Below, piece after piece: positions 4,884 to 6,128 of a stretch of DNA of 6,128 bases (positions are counted from its first letter, which is position 1; every line of letters begins with the position of its first letter). Source of the DNA: Candidatus Binatia bacterium (lineage in GTDB: Bacteria; Desulfobacterota_B; Binatia; UBA9968); contig JAICHC010000188.1 of NCBI GenBank assembly GCA_025922795.1, forward strand, positions 1-6,128, read 5' to 3'. The translations under genes were made by a program, and so were the position numbers. The notes below the pieces were generated by a model. The model ran no database searches. It saw nothing but the letters and a program-made list of their open reading frames with translations, and had not been told where the DNA came from.

Positions 4884-5873
4884 ATGAAGATGCGAAAACT
4901 GCCGGTCCAATGGGGCATCAGCCTGCCGAATCGCGGCGCGCTTTTTGGCCTCACCGACGTCGATGAGTTGATCGAAACAGCGATAGTTGCTGAGCAATCC
5001 GGCGTGTTCGAATCGGTTTGGTTGGGCGATAGTTTGATTCACAAACCGCGTCTTGAAGCGATCACCATGCTGGCGGCGGTGGCGACACATACCAAAACAG
5101 TACGCCTCGGCACGATCTGTATGGCGTCTTTCCCGGTGCGCCATCCGGTCTTGCTTGCGATTCAATGGGCATCGCTCGATCAGATCTCGAAAGGTCGAGC
5201 GCTGCTCGGCGTGTGCATCGGCGGCGGTCACGAAGGCGAGCTCAGCGCCTTCGGCGTGAAGCGCGAAGAGCGCGTCGGGCGGATGACAGAGGGAATCGAG
5301 CTGCTGCGGCAAATCTGGAACGACAAAGACGTCGTGCACCGCGGTAAGTTTTACACGCTCGAGGGATACAACATCGTGCCCAAACCGGTGCAAAAGCCGC
5401 CGCCGATTTGGATCGCCGTCAGTCCGGATCGCGAGCAAGCCGGGGACAAGGTCATCGATCGAGCGATGCGCCGCGTCGGGACGATGGCCGACGGCTACAT
5501 TACCATGGGGCTGACCGCAGAAGAGCTTGGCAAACGTTTAAGGGTTATTGAACAAACCGCCAATGGGTTGGGCAGGGATTTGTCCCATTTCGAAGTGGCA
5601 ATCCACGGCATGGTCAACATCAACGACGACCAGCAAACCGCCTACGTTCAAGCCAAAGATTACTTTAACCATTACTACGGTCCGACTTACCCGCCCGAAA
5701 GTTTGATCAAAGTTTGGCTGGCGCACGGACCACCGAAGGCCTGTGCGCGATTGATTCAAGAATGGATCGACATGGGCATCACCACGCCGGTGCTGCGTTT
5801 TACTGCGAAGGATCAACTCGCTCAGATGAAGCGATTTATCGATGAAGTCTTGCCTTTGTTGCGGTTGAACTAA
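4884..5873 (+). CDS. LLM-class (luciferase-like) flavin-dependent oxidoreductase
   Basis: Member of the bacterial luciferase-like superfamily, TIM-barrel enzymes that use F420 or reduced FMN to oxidise or monooxygenate small organics. Family landmarks in order: WGISLPNRG (10-18), AEQSGVFESVWLGDS (36-50), TKTVRLGTICM (70-80), RHPVLLAIQWASLDQISKGRALLGVCIGG (86-114), HRGKFYTLEGY (152-162), PPPIWIAVS (172-180), and MADGYITMG (201-209) near the cofactor phosphate site. The C-terminal HGPPKACARLIQEWIDMGI (281-299) is also typical. Length 329 is normal. ATG 4884 is chosen, but ATG 4890 is possible; neither has a good Shine-Dalgarno. Whether it uses F420 or FMN cannot be decided by eye. It sits between two UbiD-family genes and probably acts in the same pathway. 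Confidence 0.9.
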   Translation: MKMRKLPVQWGISLPNRGALFGLTDVDELIETAIVAEQSGVFESVWLGDSLIHKPRLEAITMLAAVATHTKTVRLGTICMASFPVRHPVLLAIQWASLDQISKGRALLGVCIGGGHEGELSAFGVKREERVGRMTEGIELLRQIWNDKDVVHRGKFYTLEGYNIVPKPVQKPPPIWIAVSPDREQAGDKVIDRAMRRVGTMADGYITMGLTAEELGKRLRVIEQTANGLGRDLSHFEVAIHGMVNINDDQQTAYVQAKDYFNHYYGPTYPPESLIKVWLAHGPPKACARLIQEWIDMGITTPVLRFTAKDQLAQMKRFIDEVLPLLRLN

Positions 5874-5888
5874 CGGCGCGATGGTTGA

Positions 5889-5985
5889 TAAAAGACTGGA
5901 GTAGTGGAGTGGTGGAGTATTGGAGCGGTGGGTCCGGAATTCAACACCCATCATTCCAATCCTCCAGTACTCCAACTGTCTTTTA
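5889..5985. repeat. Repeat array C: 8-bp TGGAG/CTCCA units in a long hairpin
   Basis: TGGAG-type cores begin at 5897, 5905, 5913, 5921 and 5929 (TGGGT), exactly eight bases apart. The inverse cores (CCCA, TTCCA, CTCCA, CTCCA) end at 5950, 5958, 5966 and 5974, also eight apart, in register with the first arm (5897 with 5974, 5921 with 5950). I count 20 of 28 arm positions complementary. The base is closed by a perfect 8-bp stem TAAAAGAC (5889-5896) / GTCTTTTA (5978-5985), with ACT bulged. Same architecture as arrays A and B but different core and period. Confidence 0.88.
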
Positions 5986-5990
5986 AAGGA
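5889..5990 (+). promoter_or_regulatory. Hairpin abutting the ribosome binding site of the second UbiD gene
   Basis: The closing stem of array C ends at 5985 in a TTTT tract, and AAGGA (5986-5990), the Shine-Dalgarno of the gene at 5997, begins at the next base. In a transcript continuing from the LLM gene the hairpin could reduce read-through or set the expression of the downstream gene. Function is inferred from position only. Confidence 0.35.
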
Positions 5991-5996
5991 ACCGCC

Positions 5997-6128
5997 ATGT
6001 TTGAAGATCTCAGAGGCTTTCTCACTCACCTTGAAAGCCAGAATGAATTGTTACGTGTCAAGGATGAAGTTGATGTCAAGTATGAAATTGCCGCTGGCAT
6101 GCGCAAGACATCCGACGTCCAAGGACCG
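5997..6128 (+). CDS. Second UbiD-family decarboxylase (N-terminal 44 residues, cut by window edge)
   Basis: The frame opens MFEDLRGFLTHLESQNELLR and continues VKDEVDVKYEIAAGMRK, the standard UbiD-family opening (a short amphipathic helix ending in ELLRV, then an acidic strand and a helix). It resembles the opening of the UbiD protein at 3304-4737 (FRSYLDELLEKRPKDVVVVDKEIDPRYEASAI) but is clearly diverged, so it is a paralogue and not a recent copy. AAGGA sits six bases before the ATG. It lies 123 bp downstream of the LLM gene on the same strand. The active-site region lies outside the window, so activity cannot be judged. Confidence 0.75.
   Translation, partial: MFEDLRGFLTHLESQNELLRVKDEVDVKYEIAAGMRKTSDVQGP

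Noticed and set aside
4866..5438. 190-codon minus-strand open frame
   Set aside because: Shadow of the LLM oxidoreductase gene; no motif, and its end runs through the divergent promoter region.

Overview
The window reads as accessory catabolic DNA from an uncultured Gram-negative bacterium of moderate GC. The periplasmic binding protein has an ordinary Sec signal peptide and no lipobox, and Shine-Dalgarno sites are of the usual GGAGG type. The gene mix (NMT1/SsuA-like binding protein, SsuB/TauB-like ATPases, two UbiD decarboxylases, a luciferase-like monooxygenase, a DUF1989 protein) resembles Desulfobacterota/Binatota, Tectomicrobia or Rokubacteria-type metagenome bins. That placement is an impression, not a proof.

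Layout. 1-770 (minus): nearly complete SsuB/TauB-type ABC ATPase, cut by the window edge. 771-986: divergent intergenic region with a 13-bp palindrome and a possible promoter. 987-1622 (plus): DUF1989 / urea-carboxylase-associated family protein. 1624-1713: long hairpin built from eight 9-bp units, between convergent genes. 1718-2722 (minus): periplasmic ABC substrate-binding protein. 2829-3326 (minus): ABC ATPase that stops just after the Q-loop region and lacks signature motif, Walker B and H-loop, so it is a truncated gene. 3198-3296: a second 9-bp repeat array, lying inside the 5' end of that truncated gene. 3304-4737 (minus): full-length UbiD-family decarboxylase. 4738-4883: divergent promoter region with two TTGACA boxes and a 12-bp palindrome. 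4884-5873 (plus): luciferase-like (LLM) flavin-dependent oxidoreductase. 5889-5985: a third hairpin array, 8-bp units. 5997 to the end (plus): N-terminus of a second UbiD-family protein.

How it may work together (inference). The binding protein and intact ATPase would belong to an importer for a small organic anion or nitrogen/sulfur compound, with the permease expected beyond the left edge. The LLM oxidoreductase and the two UbiD decarboxylases would act on the imported, probably aromatic or unsaturated, acid. No UbiX (prenyl-FMN synthase) is present in the window. The minus-strand order UbiD, ATPase fragment, binding protein, then (past the opposing DUF1989 gene) an intact ATPase suggests a transport operon that has been rearranged.

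The most unusual signal is not a gene. Three loci at gene borders share one design: short units (9, 9 and 8 bp) with a constant 4-5-bp core and variable 3-5-bp filler, repeated in strict phase, then repeated in inverse orientation so that the two arms register with each other. One of these arrays is read in frame as an Asn-x-x tripeptide repeat at the front of the truncated ATPase.
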